64,000 bases of DNA from Chitinophaga sp. E66 (GTDB taxonomy: Bacteria > Bacteroidota > Bacteroidia > Chitinophagales > Chitinophagaceae): the NCBI GenBank assembly GCA_019285755.1, contig CP079103.1, positions 558,001-622,000 of the forward strand, read 5' to 3'. Below are positions 37,319-49,600 of this stretch, piece by piece (within the stretch, counting starts at the first letter, position 1; each line of letters opens with the position of its first letter). Both the position numbers and the translations under genes were made by a program. The notes beneath the pieces are model-generated. The model was not told the DNA's origin. It did no database searches and was given only the letters and a program-made list of their open reading frames with translations.

Positions 37319-38644
37319 ATGGAGAAACACGAGCTGATCAAGAAATTTCTGGAAAACAAATGCACGGAAGATGAAGGTGCCCGGGTAGAACAATACCTGG
37401 CATCAGAGCCTGAATTGCTGGACAATTTGCTCCTACAGGAGGAATGGGATCAGTTTGATAATACAGCTCCAGATACCAGCCTGAAACAGGAAATCTGGCT
37501 CGGGGTGGAGGCCGCTACGCGCAAGTCAGCCAACCGCCGGACGCTATACACCGTGCTATCCGTAGCGGCAAGCATATTGCTGCTGATCGCAGCCGGTATG
37601 TATATTAACCGCCAGCAGGCTTCAGGACCGTCTCATTCCAATACTTCGGTCTTCGCTGCGGTATCGCAGGAAGTACGCAACTATTCTCAACGGGACAGTA
37701 CGTTCACGCTGCCCGACGGATCCATCGTTACGATGGATCCTCTTACCACGATCCGGTTCCAGCAGGATTTTTCGGGAAACCGGACGATCCATCTGTTAAG
37801 CGGGCGCGCTATGTTTGATGTGGCAACTGACCCGGTGCACCCATTCGTTGTACTATCCGGAAATATCTCCACCACTGCACTGGGCACACGTTTCTTAGTG
37901 GATCATTCCGGCAGGAAAGTCAATGTGCAATTATTTGAAGGCAAAGTAGCGGTGAAATATCTGGGTAAACAAGTGCAGGTATATCCAACGATCCTTTCAC
38001 CGGGAGAGCAGTGCTTCGTCAATACGACCCTGGATGGTATCACGGTGGCGCCGGTTCTGACAACCACACCCGGCAGGGAAGCTTTGAGGGCGGGAGCACG
38101 GCTCGCGGAAGGAAAGTCGAGCAGGCTGATGTTTAACAATGTTCCGCTCAATGATGCATTTGACGTACTGGGCGAACTGTTCGGGCAGCAGATCACTTAT
38201 AATATCCGCGACGTGGAGAAAATGTATTTTACCGGACAGTTCCACGTAACCGATTCTTTATCCGATATCCTGGATGTATTATCGTCTGTGAATGGATTGT
38301 CTGTGGAAAAAGATGCAGATGCATTGTATATCACCAGGCCGCGCAAACAAACTTCCGGGGAACCTTCATCTGAAACGGAAGAATCCGGCATTACCGGAAC
38401 GGTGAGTGTTACACAATACACCAATGCTTCGCTGATAGAGGTGTTCAGGGCAATGGAGCAGTCCTTCGGGATCGTCATCAATTACAATGTACAAGACATA
38501 GCGCATAAATATTTCACAGGAAGCATTTCCTCCCGCGATGATGTCGATATGGTGCTGTCAGTCATATGCAGGACGAACCAATTGCAACTGACCGGGAGCG
38601 GAGGAAAGTACCAAATCATCCCTAACAGTCAAACCAACAAATAA
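37319..38644 (+). CDS. FecR-family anti-sigma factor with duplicated C-terminal domain
   Basis: An intact 441-residue protein, longer than the usual 330-390. An N-terminal cytosolic anti-sigma helix bundle is followed by a TM helix (about 76-95, 'VLSVAASILLLIAAGMYI') and the periplasmic FecR domain ('FTLPDGSIVTMDPLTTIRFQQDF...RAMFDVATDPVHPFVV...TALGTRFLV'). The C-terminal FecR/STN-like (DUF4974-type) domain is present twice, at about 266-338 and 361-437; both copies share FG-x2-I-x-YN-x2-D-x3-KYFTG. It inhibits the sigma factor of 36688 until the SusC signal arrives. The tandem copy is unusual and coincides with a SusC that lacks its own STN domain. Confidence 0.93.
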   Translation: MEKHELIKKFLENKCTEDEGARVEQYLASEPELLDNLLLQEEWDQFDNTAPDTSLKQEIWLGVEAATRKSANRRTLYTVLSVAASILLLIAAGMYINRQQASGPSHSNTSVFAAVSQEVRNYSQRDSTFTLPDGSIVTMDPLTTIRFQQDFSGNRTIHLLSGRAMFDVATDPVHPFVVLSGNISTTALGTRFLVDHSGRKVNVQLFEGKVAVKYLGKQVQVYPTILSPGEQCFVNTTLDGITVAPVLTTTPGREALRAGARLAEGKSSRLMFNNVPLNDAFDVLGELFGQQITYNIRDVEKMYFTGQFHVTDSLSDILDVLSSVNGLSVEKDADALYITRPRKQTSGEPSSETEESGITGTVSVTQYTNASLIEVFRAMEQSFGIVINYNVQDIAHKYFTGSISSRDDVDMVLSVICRTNQLQLTGSGGKYQIIPNSQTNK

Positions 38645-38662
38645 TCCTTTAAAATACGCTAA

Positions 38663-41600
38663 ATGAAAATCAATCAGAGAATTCTCCGCCTGTGCGGAGG
38701 GTGGATGCTATTGCTTTTTTGATCCCGCTGGCGGTACAGGCGCAGCAGCACCCCAGGGTAACGGGAGCTGTGCTGGATGACCAGTCCGGCCCTATACCGG
38801 GCGTAAACGTCATCGTGCGGAACGATGCAGATTCCTGCAAAGGTTCGTTGCGGTGACGGACACCAACGGGATATTCGTCTTTACGAAGCTGCAGGCCAAC
38901 GAGCGTTACTCTTTCAGTTTTTCACATATCGGATATGAGGGGCAAACTTTAAAGAGCCTGTTGCTGAAAGAAGGTGACAATAATTCCATTATGATAAAAC
39001 TGGGGCCTTCCCGGAATGCCAAGCTCAACGAGGTGATCGTTGTGGGTTACGGTACGCAGAAAAGGTAAACCTGACCGGTTCAGTTGCGGTGGTGGATGGC
39101 GCCCGGCTGCAGAACCGGCCGGTGAGTAACGTGTCGCAGGCCCTGTTCGGGACGGTGCCCGGAGTAACTATCGCGTATGGGAACGCCGGTTTTGAGCCTG
39201 GCGCCGCCCCGTCTGTCCAGATCCGCGGGCAGGGGAGCCCCTATGTACTGATAGACGGTACAGCAGGGGATATCACCACCCTGGACCCTAATACCGTAGA
39301 AAGCATTTCCATCCTGAAGGATGCCGCCGCGGCGGCGATCTACGGCGCAAGGGCGCCATATGGTGTGCTGCTGATCACCACCAAATCCGGAAAGCTGAAC
39401 CAGAAGCCCAGGTGGATATCTCCATTAATGGAGGCCCGTCGTCAATTATCCGCAAGCCCCGAATGGTGGATTCCTACACTTTTGTTAGGGCCATCAACGA
39501 AATGCACGACAACCAGGGTGTGGCGCGGCTGTTTGCAGAAAGCACTATCGACCGTATCATCGCGCGTATCGGCGACCCAAGCCTGCCGGAGACTGTGCCC
39601 GATGCGTCGAATCCTACCAAATGGTCGGCCTATCAACTTTCCAATGGCAATAACGACTGGATCGATGTACATTATGGCAATGGGTTTCGTACGCAGGAGA
39701 ACCTTTCTGTTAGAGGAGGGTCTAAGGATATCGGGTACTTCCTGTCTGCCGGGCACGCTTCGGAGAAAGGTCCGCTGAAAATGGTAGACGATAAATACCA
39801 CCGCTATAACTTAAATGCAAAGCTGGATGCCAATATAAACAACTGGTGGAAGATCAGCTCCAACACCCGCATCACAAATGAAGTGAGAGACCGGCCCATT
39901 TACAACGGGGAAGGCGGTTACGGCATGATCATCCACCAGATCTTCCGGACCCACCCTGAGGTGTTCCTTAAATCTCCCAACGGTTATTACTCACAGTTGT
40001 CGAGAGTGCCGCAAATGCGGGCGGGATATGAGAAGTTCACGGATAATAACCTGATGCAACGTATCGCTACGGAAATCAGGCCCCTGAAGAACTGGAGCAT
40101 CAATGCCGACTATTCCATCGATTATACCGTCAACAACGGCGATGGCGTTAACCTGGTGGCGTATGAAGACCAGGTGGATGGAACATTGGTACCTATTTCC
40201 CTGACGGTTCCGTCCTTCATTACCAAGAACAAAGCCAACGTTACCTATAAGGCGCTGAACATATTTTCTTCCTGGAAGCCTGCTATCGGGAAAGATCACC
40301 AGTGGAAGTGATGCTGGGGTATCAGCAGGAGTCCAATAAATATGATTACCTCAGTGGCCTGAAGCGGGAGCTGATCACGTCTGAAGTTCCTTCCATTACC
40401 ACCGCCACAGGCGACATGCAGGCTTTCGATAACCTCAGCCACTGGGCGACGCTGGGTTATTTCGCGCGGCTGAATTACAACTACCGGAACCGCTACCTGC
40501 TGGAATCGAATGTCAGGTACGATGGCACATCGAAATTTGCAGATGGCAAGCGCTGGGGATTTTTTCCTTCTGTGTCTGCGGGCTGGAACGTGTCTCAGGA
40601 GAAATTCTGGCAGCCGGTGTCATCCTATGTTCCCTACATGAAACTGAAAGCCTCCTGGGGATGTTGGGGAACCAGAGCGTGTCTGCTTACCAGGATCTGG
40701 CGCTGATCGGCGTTAATACAAACCTGGGATGGATACTGAACGGCAAGCGCCCCGCGTATACCGGCTCTCCTAACCTCATCAACCCCTACCTCACCTGGGA
40801 ATCCTCCAAAACCACGAACGTGGGCGTAGAGATGGGCTTCTTTCAGAACAAGCTACAGGTCGAGTTCGAATATTACCAGCGGCTCACCTTCGACCGGCTC
40901 GGTCCTGCGAAAGCGCAGCCCCTGGTGCTGGGCGCCGGCATACCACAGGAAAACAACTCAGAGCTGAAGACGCAGGGCTGGGATCTGGGTATTACCTACA
41001 AAGGGAAAATAGGCAACGATTTCACCTTCTCCGTGGCGGCGAATATGTTTGATTATTATAACGTAGTCACCAAGTACCCCAACCCAACGGGCATCCTGAC
41101 AACAGATTATGCCGGCAAGCGTGTAGGGGAAATCTGGGGATATGAGACCGTTGGCCTCATTCAGACTTCGGATAGGGCGAATGCGATCAATAGTTCCAAA
41201 TCCCAAAGCTTCATCAACGGACAGATATGGCGCACGGGAGACGTGGAATACCGCGATATCAACGGGGATAAAGTGGTCAACAATGGCAAGAACACGGTAT
41301 CGGATCATGGGGATCTGCGCGTGATCGGGAACTCCACCAGCAGGTACCAGTTCGGGCTTAACCTGACCGCTAATTATAAGAATTTCGACCTGGGCGTATT
41401 CTTCCAGGGGACCGGTAAGCGTGATCTCTGGCTGACGGGCAATATCTTCTGGGGCTTCAACCAATGGAACCAGTCGAGCCTCTTCCCGCAGCATATGGAC
41501 TATTACCGCGATGCGGAAGCCTCCACCTATTCTGGTTTAGGAATTAACGAGCATGCTTACTTCCCGCGGCCTTACAGCAACGCTACCCAGTATGCGAAGA

Positions 41601-41866
41601 ACCAGCAGATCCAGACCCGCTACCTGCAAAATGGCGCTTATGCCCGGTTGAAGAACGCGCAGGTAGGATACACGATACCGCAATCGGTGCTGCAAACATT
41701 GCGGCTGAAAAGAGTAAGGGTGTATTTCTCCGGCGAGAATATCTGGACCTATACCAAGCTGCCGGTAGGTTTCGATCCTGAAACGGCTTCGCTGGGTGAA
41801 TATGGCGCCGGTAAAAGCATGTTTACGCAGGCCATCTGGGCTTTCGGGCTGAATGTTTCCCTTTGA
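38663..41866 (+). CDS. SusC/RagA-family TonB-dependent outer-membrane transporter, set 1 (frameshifted)
   Basis: About 1068 residues. Signal peptide to 'VQAQQ', carboxypeptidase-like regulatory domain ('GAVLDDQSGPIPGVNVIVRND...HIGYEGQTL'), TonB box-type 'NEVIVVGYGTQKK', plug with 'GVTIAYGNAGFEPGAAPSVQIRGQGSPYVLIDG' and a 22-strand barrel ending 'AIWAFGLNVSL'. No N-terminal STN domain is present, although sigma/FecR genes precede it. It imports large ligands with SusD as the lid, using TonB. Breaks near 38720, 38840, 39065, 39410, 40305 and 40665. Confidence 0.95.
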
Positions 41867-41915
41867 TCCGCACCACCGTGCGGCTAGTAATTACAGACCT
41901 ATCAATCAATAAAAG

Positions 41916-43672
41916 ATGAAAAATATCTGAACATTATACCGGCCATCAGCATGTTTCTGACGGTAGCATCCTGTACCGGTGATTTTTGGACAGACCGCCT
42001 TTAACACAGATAGAAAACGACGCTTACTGGAAGACTGCGAGCGATCTGGAAAAATATACCCTGCAATTCTATCCCGATTTTCCATCTTTTGGCGTAGTGG
42101 GGAGCTATATGGGGCTGATCGGCTGGGACGGGACCCGCGGATCGGATGTGCAGATATCCGCTTCCCCGGCCACCTTATGGAACGGTACCAATCAACCGGT
42201 AACTTCTACCGGCAACTGGACTGGACGAGAATCCGGAGCGTGAACGTCTTCTTCGAGAACTACCAAAAGTGTAAAGACCCCGTGCAGAAATACCAGCAGT
42301 TCCTCGGAGAAGCGCATTTCTTCAAAGCCTGGTATTACTTTGAAAAGGTCAGAACGTATGGCGATGTACCGTGGTACACGAGCCCCTTCAGATGGACGAC
42401 CCCGCGCTATACAAAGAGCGCGATCCGCGTTTGCAGGTAGTGGATTCCATTCTGTGGCACCTGGATAAAGCGGTAGAGAACCTCAAACCGCTGAAAGAAA
42501 GCGACGGAGGTAATAACCGGTTGACCAAGGAAGCGGCGTTGTTGTTCAAATCGAGGGTGGCGCTGTATGAAGGCACATGGCAGAAATACCACAAAGGTAC
42601 GCCTTTCGCAACGGCAGGGGCAGTGCCGGAGAAGTATCTCCGTGCCGCGGTAAACGCCGCGGAAGAGCTCATGAAGCCGGTTTACAACCTGTCGCTTTTT
42701 ACTACGGGCGATCCTGAGAACGATTACCGCGTGCTGTTTTCATTGATCAACCAGTCTGCCAGCAAGGAGGTGATCCTCTGGAAAGCTTATGCAGTAAATC
42801 TGCAAATGTCGCACTCGTTCCAGATCTACGTGTCTGACCGTACTGCCGGGATCTCCATGACCATGCAGCAGGTGTATAACTACCTGGACAGGAGCGGCAA
42901 TGCCTATGATTATTTCAACATCGGCAAAACGGTTAAAGGCAACGCCTTCCTGACAAAGATCGGGCAGGAGTGCGATCCGCGCCTGGCGCAGACCATCTGG
43001 GTGCCGGGTGGTGTGATGTGGGACAATAGCTTTGGTAAAGGCGTGTTCACCTTCCCTTACCTCGATAAATCAGGCGAAACATTGAATAACACCGGCTTCC
43101 AGATCAGGAAGGGGAATGATCCCAAAGATCCCCAGGCGGGCAGCGGCGTTTCGTGGAATACGAGCTGCGAAACCGGGGCGATCGTGTTCCGCTATGCGGA
43201 AGCGTTGCTCAATTATGCCGAGGCGAAAGCAGAGCTCCGGGAAGCGGTGGATTATGACAAATCCATCAACCTGTTGAGGAACCGGGTTGGTATGCCTGCA
43301 TTCAAAGTACAGGGAGATCCGAATCGCGCACGGTATGCGGATTATGGGTATGCGCTGTCTGACGAGCTGTATGAGATCCGGCGCGAGCGTACGGTAGAAC
43401 TGGGGGCCGAGGGTTTCCGGTACGATGATATCATGCGCTGGGCCGCGCATAAGTTGCTGAAAGGGAAACGCCCCAAAGGGTATCCTTTCGATAAAGACGA
43501 ATGGACAGGCAAGAAAATCAATTATGCGCCCGATGCTGACGGATTTCTGGACCCCTATGCCACCGCCATTCCGAACGGGTATGGATTTAAAGAAAACAGG
43601 GATTATCTTGAGTGCATTCCGCTCAACGAAATTACCCTTAACCCGAAACTGAAACCGAATCCGGGCTGGTAA
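41916..43672 (+). CDS. SusD/RagB-family nutrient-binding lipoprotein, set 1 (frameshifted)
   Basis: About 585 residues. The lipobox 'FLTVASCTGDFLD' is followed by TPR-type helices and the SusD domain: 'FLGEAHFFKAWYYFEKVRTYGDVPWYTSPL', 'NRLTKEAALLFKSRVALYEGTWQKYH', 'GAIVFRYAEALLNYAEAKAEL', 'ALSDELYEIRRERTVELGAEGFRYDDIMRWAAHKLLKGKRPKGYPF', ending 'IPLNEITLNPKLKPNPGW'. It lies on the outer surface and delivers ligand to SusC. Breaks near 41930, 41990, 42222 and 42390. It is followed after 22 bp by a metallophosphoesterase gene, so phosphorylated or nucleotide-type substrates are possible (weak inference). Confidence 0.95.
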
Positions 43673-43694
43673 TAGCCGAAACAAATAATTGAAT

Positions 43695-44575
43695 ATGCAA
43701 ACCATGATAAAGTATATCGCATTCCTAATGCTGCTGATGGGCACAATGAGGAGCCAGGGCAAAAGGTCATCCGCTTCGGGCTGATCGCAGACATCCAGTA
43801 TGCCGATGCCGATACGAGAGGGGCAAGGTTGTACCGGAATTCCCTCCCCAAGCTAAAAGCGGCAATCTCGGATCTGAACAAGCAGAAAATGCCCTTTCTG
43901 ATTAACCTGGGCGATGTGGTGGACCGCAATCCCGCCGACTTTACTCCCATCCTGAAGGAGATCCGGAAGTTCCGGAAGGCCGTGTATACGACCACTGGTA
44001 ACCATGATTATCACGGGATAAAGTCGAACGATTCGTTATATAAGCTGCTGGACATGCCGGCCGAATACTATTCCTTTAAAAGGGAGATTGGCGTTTCATC
44101 ATGCTGAACACCAACGAGGTGGCAGCATACGCCAATGTGGAAGGTACCCCAGGGCGCAGGAACTGCAGGAGATGATGGCGAAGATCAAGGCCCGGAAAGG
44201 GCGTAACGGTGCGGAATATAACGGAGGGATCAGCAGTGTGCAGATGAACTGGCTGCAATCCCAGCTCAACGAAGCGCAGCAAAGGGAGAGAAAGTACTGG
44301 TCTTCTCCCATCATCCGCTGGGTTGCGCCGAAGGACTGACCGCGCTGAACGACCAGGAAATAGTGGGGCTGATCGCGAAGTACGAATGCGCGAAAGCGCT
44401 CATTTCAGGGCATCACCATGCCGGGGCCTTCTGTATGGTAGGGAAGCTGCCTTGCATTGTGCTGGAAGGCATGGTGGAGACGGAAGACAATTCCTACGGA
44501 ACGGTGGCGCTGTATCCTGATAAAATGGTCATTACCGGCAAAGGCCGGATGACTTCCAGGACGATAAATTTTTAA
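43695..44575 (+). CDS. Exported metallophosphoesterase (frameshifted)
   Basis: About 293 residues. Signal peptide 'MIKYIAFLMLLMGTMRSQG'. Calcineurin-type motifs: 'FGLIADIQYADADTRG' (metal-binding Asp, like Mn2+-dependent ADP-ribose/CDP-alcohol diphosphatases), 'INLGDVVDRN', 'TTGNHDYHG', 'VFSHHPLG', 'ALISGHHHAG'. It hydrolyses phosphomonoesters or phosphodiesters with two metal ions. Breaks near 43757, 44090, 44145 and 44300. Last gene of the sigma-FecR-SusCD set; the shared transcript suggests it processes the substrate before import. Confidence 0.9.
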
Positions 44576-44597
44576 AAAGGCATCCCCTTTATTTTCA

Positions 44598-44640
44598 GAG
44601 GCTGCTTCCGTACGAGGGTATGGGGGCAGCCTCGCTGCTT
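44598..44640 (+). terminator. Possible terminator hairpin
   Basis: GAGGCTGC / GCAGCCTC stem (44598-44605 with 44626-44633) with a 20-nt loop, then GCTGCTTTGTATTTT. The T-rich tail is imperfect, so this is moderate evidence. Confidence 0.5.
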
Positions 44641-44723
44641 TGTATTTTCCCGCATAATCCCTTATCTTGGAGGTTCATTATCAGACACGGTTCATCCGCC
44701 CCATAATCAACCAACTAACGAGC

Positions 44724-45340
44724 ATGAACGGGAATTTGCACACGCAGGAGTATTGGTGCCAGCTCCGGGAAGGAAATACGGATGCATTGTCTGCCTTGTA
44801 TCAGCTGCATTATGTAGGTCTCATCAATTACGGCGTAAAGCTCACGGGCGACCGCGACCTCGCCAATGATTGCTTTACGGCCGTGCTGCTGGATCTGTGG
44901 GAAAAAGGAACACGCTCCCGGAGGTCAGTAATATACGGTCATACCTGATAACCTGCCTGCACCGCCGGATGATGCACGAAATCGCTTCCGGTAAAAAGCG
45001 GCAGGAACGGCACCTGGAAGTGCCAGATGGTCAGGATCCCGAATGGTCGCATGAAGATTATTTATCAGCCATCGAAGGGAATGACGCGTTCACACAGGCT
45101 TTCTCCACGGCGTTCCGCCGGCTCACCCAGCGCCAGCAACAATTGTTGCGCATGAAATTCTTCGATGATCTCGACTACGATCATATCGCCCTCACCTGCG
45201 GCATTACCAAAAGGACCGCATATAATATTATACACGACGCCCTGAAACAGTTGAAACACGAATTGAAAGGGCATGTCCAGGTTTCCAGGCTCCCCCTGGA
45301 AGCGCTTATCTCCGCCGCGCTGCTGCTGGTTTTCAGCTGA
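44724..45340 (+). CDS. ECF-type RNA polymerase sigma factor (frameshifted)
   Basis: About 205 residues from ATG 44724: region 2 'YWCQLREGNTDALSALYQLHYVGLINYGVKLTGDRDLANDCFTAVLLDLWEKR', region 4 'FSTAFRRLTQRQQQLLRMKFFDDLDYDHIALTCGITKRTAYNIIHDALKQLKHEL', C-terminal helix 'PLEALISAALLLVFS'. The break near 44903 lies in AAAAA and one extra A restores 'WEKRNTLPEVSNIRSYL'. It sits before a FecR gene and a SusCD pair, hence the partner of the anti-sigma 45408-46511. Confidence 0.9.
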
Positions 45341-45407
45341 CGGAAAAATATTTAACAATTTCATAGTAAATCGATGTGATCCGCTCCTCTATAGGTAAAG
45401 CGCAGGC

Positions 45408-46511
45408 ATGAACTATTTGCGGCATAAGGCGGAAGACCTGGTAATGGATGAATCCTTCCAGCAATACTGCACCGGGACCAACCCGGCGGCCGTGCGCTTT
45501 TGGGAACAATGGCAACACGAGCACCCGGACAAACGGGAGCTGGTGCAGGCGGCGAAGGTGATCTACCTGCGACTGAACGGCGGGCTGGACGCCACCGTAT
45601 TCTCCGGGCATCACCGCCGGTTCACCGAAGCCTTGCTGGCGGAAGGGATCAGGCCGGGCGGGCAGGCGCAGCAGTTGCAGGTAATAAAGCGCTCCAATAC
45701 CTGGAAATGGTACACGCTGGCCGTGGCGGCTACAATGGCCGGGCTGGTTTGTGCCATGGTCTGGATGCAGGGAGAAAAAGTTGCGCCTTTGGCAGAGGCC
45801 GCCACACCGATGTACGCCAGCAAAGCGGGCGAGCGTAAATCTTTTCAGCTGCCAGACGGCTCGAAGGTAGTGCTTAACGCCGCCAGCGCCATCTGGCTGG
45901 AGAAAGGGTTCAATGAAGGCAGGCGCACGCTCCGGCTGGAAGGCGAAGCCTTTTTCGATATCGCTCAGGACGCATCATCGCCGTTTATCATTCATACGGA
46001 AGAAATGGATATTACCGTACTGGGTACGGCCTTTAACGTAAAAGCATACAAAGACGACGAAACGGTGGAGACCACCCTGCTCAGGGGCCGCGTAAGGGTA
46101 GATATGCCCGCCGGTAAACAGGTTTATCTTCAACCGAAAGAAAAACTGGTCATAGCCAGGTACAAAGAGATACAGGACATTCAACCATTAACGACCCGGC
46201 AGGAAGACACGAAAAAGGCCGGGGGATTTATTCGATCGACTCTCTCACTCACATTCCACAAGACAGCGCAATTGTTGAACTATCATGGGTCGACAACCGG
46301 TTGATTTTCGCCGACGAGTCTTTCGGGGACATAGCCCGGAAGCTGGAACGCTGGTATGGCGTAACGATCCGTTTTGAAACGGAGGCATTGCGCGATTACC
46401 ACTTCGGGAAATTTCAACAAGGAGACCCTCCAGCGGGTGCTGGAAGTCTTGCAGTATTCGCGAAACTTCAGTTTCCGGTACGAAGACGGGCACACCGTTG
46501 TGTTACAGTAA
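45408..46511 (+). CDS. FecR-family anti-sigma factor (frameshifted)
   Basis: About 367 residues. N-terminal cytosolic domain, TM helix near residues 101-119 ('TLAVAATMAGLVCAMVWM'), periplasmic FecR ('KSFQLPDGSKVVLNAASAIWLEKGFNEGRRTLRLEGEAFFDIAQDASSPFII', 'ITVLGTAFNVKAYKDDETVETTLLRGRVRV') and one C-terminal STN-like domain ('LIFADESFGDIARKLERWYGVTIRF') that reads to the end only after shifts near 46230 and 46410 ('FNKETLQRVLEVLQYSRNFSF...HTVVLQ'). It has a single C-terminal domain, unlike the FecR of set 1, and its SusC partner does carry an STN domain. Confidence 0.92.
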
Positions 46512-46665
46512 AACGGATGGGGCGGATCGGTGACGCGTTCCCGGCCACATCGAAACATAAAGAAGGGGAATGGTGACGCATTCCCCGGTTCAAGCTTTGG
46601 AGACAGGGTCACTGTTGACGCGGTTACCTGTATCCTGTTCATTCACTTTAAACCTGTACGAAAGT

Positions 46666-49600
46666 ATGCAAAAAAACCAACTTCCAGGCTGGGGTAAGGG
46701 GAGCCATGGGTTCCCGTCAAATTGTTGATGTGTATGAAACTAACCATTATCCTTATGGTGATGGCTTGCCTTCACGTAAGCGCGAATACTTATTCGCAGG
46801 ACACCAGGGTATCCTTGAAACTGAATGATGTTTCCGTTCAGCAATTGTTTAATACGATCGAGAAGAAAACGTCTTACCGGTTTGTTTTCTCCAACGACGT
46901 TATTCCCCGCAATTTCCGGGTGAGCATCGAAGTGCAGAACACCGCGGTGTCTGAAGTGCTCAGCCATGCCCTGGGGCGTTCTGATCTGGATTTTAAAATG
47001 CTGGAGAACGATATGATCGTGGTGGCAGACCGTAAAGCGATCCGCCAGGTGGTCCGGGTGGAAGGCCGCGTTACCGATGCTTCCGGCGAACCGCTGGAAG
47101 GGGTGAGCATCTCCGTGAAAGGCGCCAGCGGCGGCACCTTCAGCGGCCCGCAGGGCTTATTTGCCCTGAGCGTTCCGGATGCGCAGGCGGAACTCGTATT
47201 CAGCTATGTGGGCCTCGAAACGCAGATCGTGCCCATAAATGGCCGTAAAAAGATCGATGTGGTAATGAAAGGCGCGCGGCAACTGGGGACGGTTACCGTG
47301 GTAAATACGGGCTTCCAGCAACTGAACAGGGAACGGGCGACAGGCTCTTTCGGATACATCGATAAAGAACAACTGGCACGGCCTTCCACCAATATCGGCA
47401 GCCGTATCGTTGGAACCACTGCCGGCGTTCAGGCTAAACTGGATGTAGACGGCAACCCTACCTTCGAGATCCGTGGTAAATCGAGCCTCTACGCCACGGC
47501 CGCGCCATTGGTGGTAGTAGATGGTTTTCCCATCAACGGCGACTTCTCCACCATCAACCCCAACGACGTAGAAAGCGTGACCATCCTCAAAGATGCGGCA
47601 GCCGCCTCCATCTGGGGCGCCCGCTCCGCCAACGGCGTGATCGTGGTGGTGACGAAGAAAGGACAGCGCAACACGCCCCTTCGTATCGACTTTTCCGCCT
47701 TTACGAAGATCGGCAGCAAGATGGACCTTGATTATGTAAACCCTTTGGCTTCATCGGCCGAAACGGTAGATTACGAAACGCGTTCCTTTAACAAATGGAG
47801 CGCCCGCACTAACCCCGGTTCCGTTCAGAACGCATCGATGGCCTGGTCTTCCGCCACAGTAGCCCTGAGCGAGCATTACCTCGGTTTCATGACGGAAGCG
47901 GAAAGAGACGCGGCGCTGGCGCAACTCGGGCGCCAGAGCAACAAGCAACAGATCCGCGACCTGCTGCTGGATAACCCCGCAACACAACAGTATAACCTGA
48001 GCCTGTCGGGCTCTACCGGACGGATGACCAATATGGTATCGCTCCTGTTCGAGAAAAATAAGTCGAATTTCAAGAACACCGGCTACGAAAAATATCTCCT
48101 CAACTTCCGGACTACGGCCAACATCACCAAGTGGCTGGACCTGAGCCTCGGCGGTATGATGAATTACCATAAAGCAGACAGTAGTGGCATGACCCTCGCT
48201 GATATCCAGGGTCTTTCTCCATATGATATGCTGCAGAACCCCGACGGTTCACTCACCAATATCCAGCAATATTATATGCCTATCCTGCAACGTTCGGTAC
48301 CCACCAACAAATTCCCGTATTCCGATTGGACGTATAACCCCGTCAGCGAAATGGAGAACCGGAAGATGACCCGTACGCAGTTAAACGCGCGCGTGATGGC
48401 CGGGCTGACGGTGAAACTGATGAAAGGGTTATCGCTCGACAGTAAGTTCCAGTACGAGTTCTTTAACAATTTCATCCGCAACCTCAACAACGAAAATACT
48501 TTCGCTGTGCGCAGGCGCGTGAATGAGGCTGCTTCCTGGAACCAGACCACCGGCATGATTTCTCCAAATATTGCAAAAGGCAGCATCCTGGAGCAGAACC
48601 GCTATCGCACGCAAGGATATAACTGGCGGAATTCAATCAACTATAACAATGTTTTCGATCGCAAGCATGAAGTGAACTTCATTGCAGGCGTAGAGGTGGC
48701 TAACCAGGTGGCGGAATTCTTTGGCAGCCCCATCACCTATGGCTATAATGACGATGCGCTGACTTCGGGGATTTTCCCGAACGGTCCGGGTGGAACATTT
48801 AAAACGATCCAGAACTGGCAGGGCAGTAACATTACCATTCCTTACGGTAATACTTTCGCTTACCGCACCAACCGTTATTTTTCTTCCTTCGCCAACCTGG
48901 CATACACCTACCTGGGTAAGTATACGGTTTCCGGAAGCTTCAGGACAGACGCATCCAACATTATCGCCGACGATCCCAAATACCGGTATTCGCCGTTTTG
49001 GTCGGCCGGCCTGGGATGGGCGGTGCACCGGGAGAATTTCATGAAGAGCGTTTCTTTCGTGAACAGGTTGAACCTGCGCGCAACTTATGGATATAATGGT
49101 AATGAAGACCGTACCACGTCCTTCATGCCACTGATCGCCATCGCCGCCGTTCCGAACGCATATACCAATGATAATACTGCCACGATCACCAGCTTCGGCA
49201 ACCCTTCCCTTCGTTGGGAAAAGACGGCGACCTGGAATATCGGGATAGATTACGGCTTGTTCGGCAATGCGTTATTCGGGAAGATCGACCTGTACAACAA
49301 ATACGGGAAAGACCAGATCGCCCAGGTATCCATCCCCGCCATCAACGGTACTACTTCCCAGAAGCTTAACAATGCGGAGATCAGCAACCGCGGTATAGAA
49401 CTGGAAATAGGTACACGGCAACGCATCACCAGCAAGATCAGCTGGCAGGGTAACCTGAACTTCGCCTATAACCAAAATCGTATTGAGAAGCTGTTCGTCG
49501 CCAACTACGCTGCATATTCGCTGGCGGGCGGCGGAACTGCCGCATATGTTGAAGGCGCGAACGCCAACGACCTTTGGCGCTACCAGTATGCAGGCGTTCA

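Noticed and set aside
46530-46586. Hairpin GGGGAATG/CATTCCCC and a 14-bp near-repeat before SusC 2 as an operator
   Set aside because: No T-run, no regulator link, and the repeats have no second locus in the window.
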